The translations under genes were made by a program, and so were the position numbers. From contig JAAYQF010000026.1 in NCBI GenBank assembly GCA_012519425.1, forward strand, positions 1 to 64,000: a stretch of 64,000 bases of DNA, read 5' to 3'. The notes beneath the pieces were generated by a model that worked only from the letters and a program-made list of their open reading frames with translations, had not been told where the DNA came from and did not search any database. Shown here one piece after another: positions 62,790 through 64,000 of the stretch. Every line of letters begins with the position of its first letter. Positions within the stretch are counted from its first letter, which is position 1. The DNA is from Bacteroidales bacterium. GTDB lineage: Bacteria > Bacteroidota > Bacteroidia > Bacteroidales > Paludibacteraceae.

Positions 62790-64000
62790 TTACTTTACCT
62801 CTTCGATTGCTACTACCTTGTCGCGGTTAAAGGTTACACGGAAGCGCTTGTATTTTTCAACTGCTTCATATTTGAAGTGAAAAACAAAATTCAAATAATA
62901 GTTTTTTTCTCCTACAATTTTTTTCAATGAAAAATCCTCTTCCAGAGCATAAACGGGAAATTCCGGATTGTCGGCATTTTTCATAAACGAAGTCATGTTC
63001 AATCTCAAAATTTCTACTATGCCGGCAATGTTGTAACTGCTGTTTTTATCAAGTATTTCCCTGTCAATTCGCACCGATTTTCGATACAGGATAATGGTCT
63101 CTTTCGCATAACGGTTATCTGCTTCAACGAGCGGGATTCGGTTGCGCGTTTTTAACACTTCTTTGGGAACTTTTTTCTCGGGTATAAAGTCGAAACCTTC
63201 TTTACTCCAGCCTATCTGATCCTCTTTTAAGCTGAGGGTGGTTTTGTTGTCGAAATATTTCCCGCCCATTTTGTAGGCAAAATAATAACGCATCAACTCT
63301 TTTATTCTGTCCTTAAGCATGTAGCTCACCACCAGGGCTACGAAGAGAGGCATGGTAAAATTACCGTAGGTTTTTTGAAACGAAAAAGCTATGGCTGTAG
63401 CAAATATCATTGATAAACCGGCTGCTATACTGTAATACACTTGTTCAACAAATACTCCTTCCCGCTTTTTGTTGGCATTGAGAAAAAGGTCACTTTCTAT
63501 GTATTTTTTCAGTGCTCCAAAACGGAAAATCAAGTTGCTATGTTTTTTATCATTACTTGTAGATACTGAAGGAAAACCTTTTGTTACCCTATACGAAGCC
63601 TCTTGTTGCAGTAAATGGGCTATGGGCATACGGATGTTTTTTTCGGGTGCGCTATCAGGCAACTTATCTATTTTCAACAGTAGGCGGTAAAGTGTTTTTT
63701 CAGTGACATTAGACAGGAACTCATCGCCGAAATTATAATAATCATATTGTTTGTTTGTAACCGTAGGTGTTTGAATGATATTTGCCAGGCTGCGATATTT
63801 AGTCAAGATATCATTCACATCAGCAATAAAGTTTTCGAACAACAATTTTTTTTCAGAGAAAATTTTGTGTTTGATGATATATAAGGATTGATCGCGGATG
63901 GCACTTTTAAAAATCGCTGCAAACATTTTGATCTGATACTCGTATTCAGCTTCGTTGGTGCGGGTAGGTGAAGACGCCATTTGCCGCATAGCATTTTCTA
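62790..64000 (-). CDS. Unrecognised membrane protein, 5' end probably outside the window
   Basis: An ATG lies at 63989, but the frame is open to the window edge, so the true start may be further upstream. At least 399 residues are present. Two adjacent membrane helices (YYSIAAGLSMIFATAIAFSF and FTMPLFVALVVSYML, about residues 205-243) separate a helical N-terminal part from a charged, beta-rich C-terminal part (FHFKYEAVEKYKRFRVTFNR). I do not recognise the family. No motif for catalysis or nucleotide binding was seen. Confidence 0.6.
   Translation of the reverse strand, partial: ENAMRQMASSPTRTNEAEYEYQIKMFAAIFKSAIRDQSLYIIKHKIFSEKKLLFENFIADVNDILTKYRSLANIIQTPTVTNKQYDYYNFGDEFLSNVTEKTLYRLLLKIDKLPDSAPEKNIRMPIAHLLQQEASYRVTKGFPSVSTSNDKKHSNLIFRFGALKKYIESDLFLNANKKREGVFVEQVYYSIAAGLSMIFATAIAFSFQKTYGNFTMPLFVALVVSYMLKDRIKELMRYYFAYKMGGKYFDNKTTLSLKEDQIGWSKEGFDFIPEKKVPKEVLKTRNRIPLVEADNRYAKETIILYRKSVRIDREILDKNSSYNIAGIVEILRLNMTSFMKNADNPEFPVYALEEDFSLKKIVGEKNYYLNFVFHFKYEAVEKYKRFRVTFNRDKVVAIEEVK

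Overview
The window is a chromosomal stretch from a member of the Bacteroidota, most likely of the Bacteroidales type. The signs are type IX secretion (PorQ, and two secreted proteins with T9SS-like C-terminal sorting domains), a Bacteroidota-type LptD, a DUF4954 protein, a V-type ATPase operon of the Bacteroidales/spirochaete/chlamydia layout, and many promoters matching the Bacteroidota consensus (TTTG, 19-21 bases, TAnnTTTG). No rRNA, tRNA, CRISPR array or complete insertion sequence was found.

Layout. 1-2.4 kb: the end of a DUF486 membrane protein, then an AT-rich accessory pair, a Fic protein and a DUF4143-type ATPase behind a promoter carrying palindromes. 2.7-13.8 kb: housekeeping genes (metallo-beta-lactamase-fold hydrolase, Mpl-type ligase, dCMP deaminase, S41 protease, RNase Z, MiaA, DnaA, Mce protein, cell-wall amidase). 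13.9-19.4 kb: LptD, an FKBP/SlyD isomerase, chorismate synthase and a lipid kinase. 19.4-23.2 kb: a secreted lamin-tail protein and an arginine decarboxylase-like enzyme. 23.4-28.6 kb: rsfS-ftsH-LUD-cdsA-acyltransferase operon on the minus strand.

28.7-39.7 kb is an AT-rich accessory island, all on the minus strand. It begins next to a 162-bp MITE-like element. It holds two tight gene groups. The first (in transcription order) is an active Ser/Thr kinase, a protein I do not recognise, and a PD-(D/E)xK nuclease-like protein. The second is a J-domain-like protein with a C-terminal membrane anchor, a membrane-anchored coiled-coil protein whose C-terminus resembles the GrpE head, a long Hsp70, a pseudokinase-AAA+ fusion, a TerB-like protein and a small membrane protein. 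The second group looks like a dedicated, membrane-tethered Hsp70 machine with its own AAA+ motor. It is the best candidate here for an undescribed system; a role in defence or stress is inference only.

39.8-45.4 kb returns to core envelope genes (TPR/OmpA-like lipoprotein, RseP, Dxr, a degenerate M23 protein). 45.5-53.1 kb is a seven-gene V-ATPase operon whose ring subunit carries the residues that bind sodium in Enterococcus hirae NtpK. 53.2-62.6 kb holds ispH-cmk-porQ, a TonB-family protein, HflX, a DUF4954 protein, an iron-dependent alcohol dehydrogenase and a second secreted lamin-tail protein. The window ends inside an unrecognised membrane protein.

Family names come from reading the sequences by eye; no database search was run.
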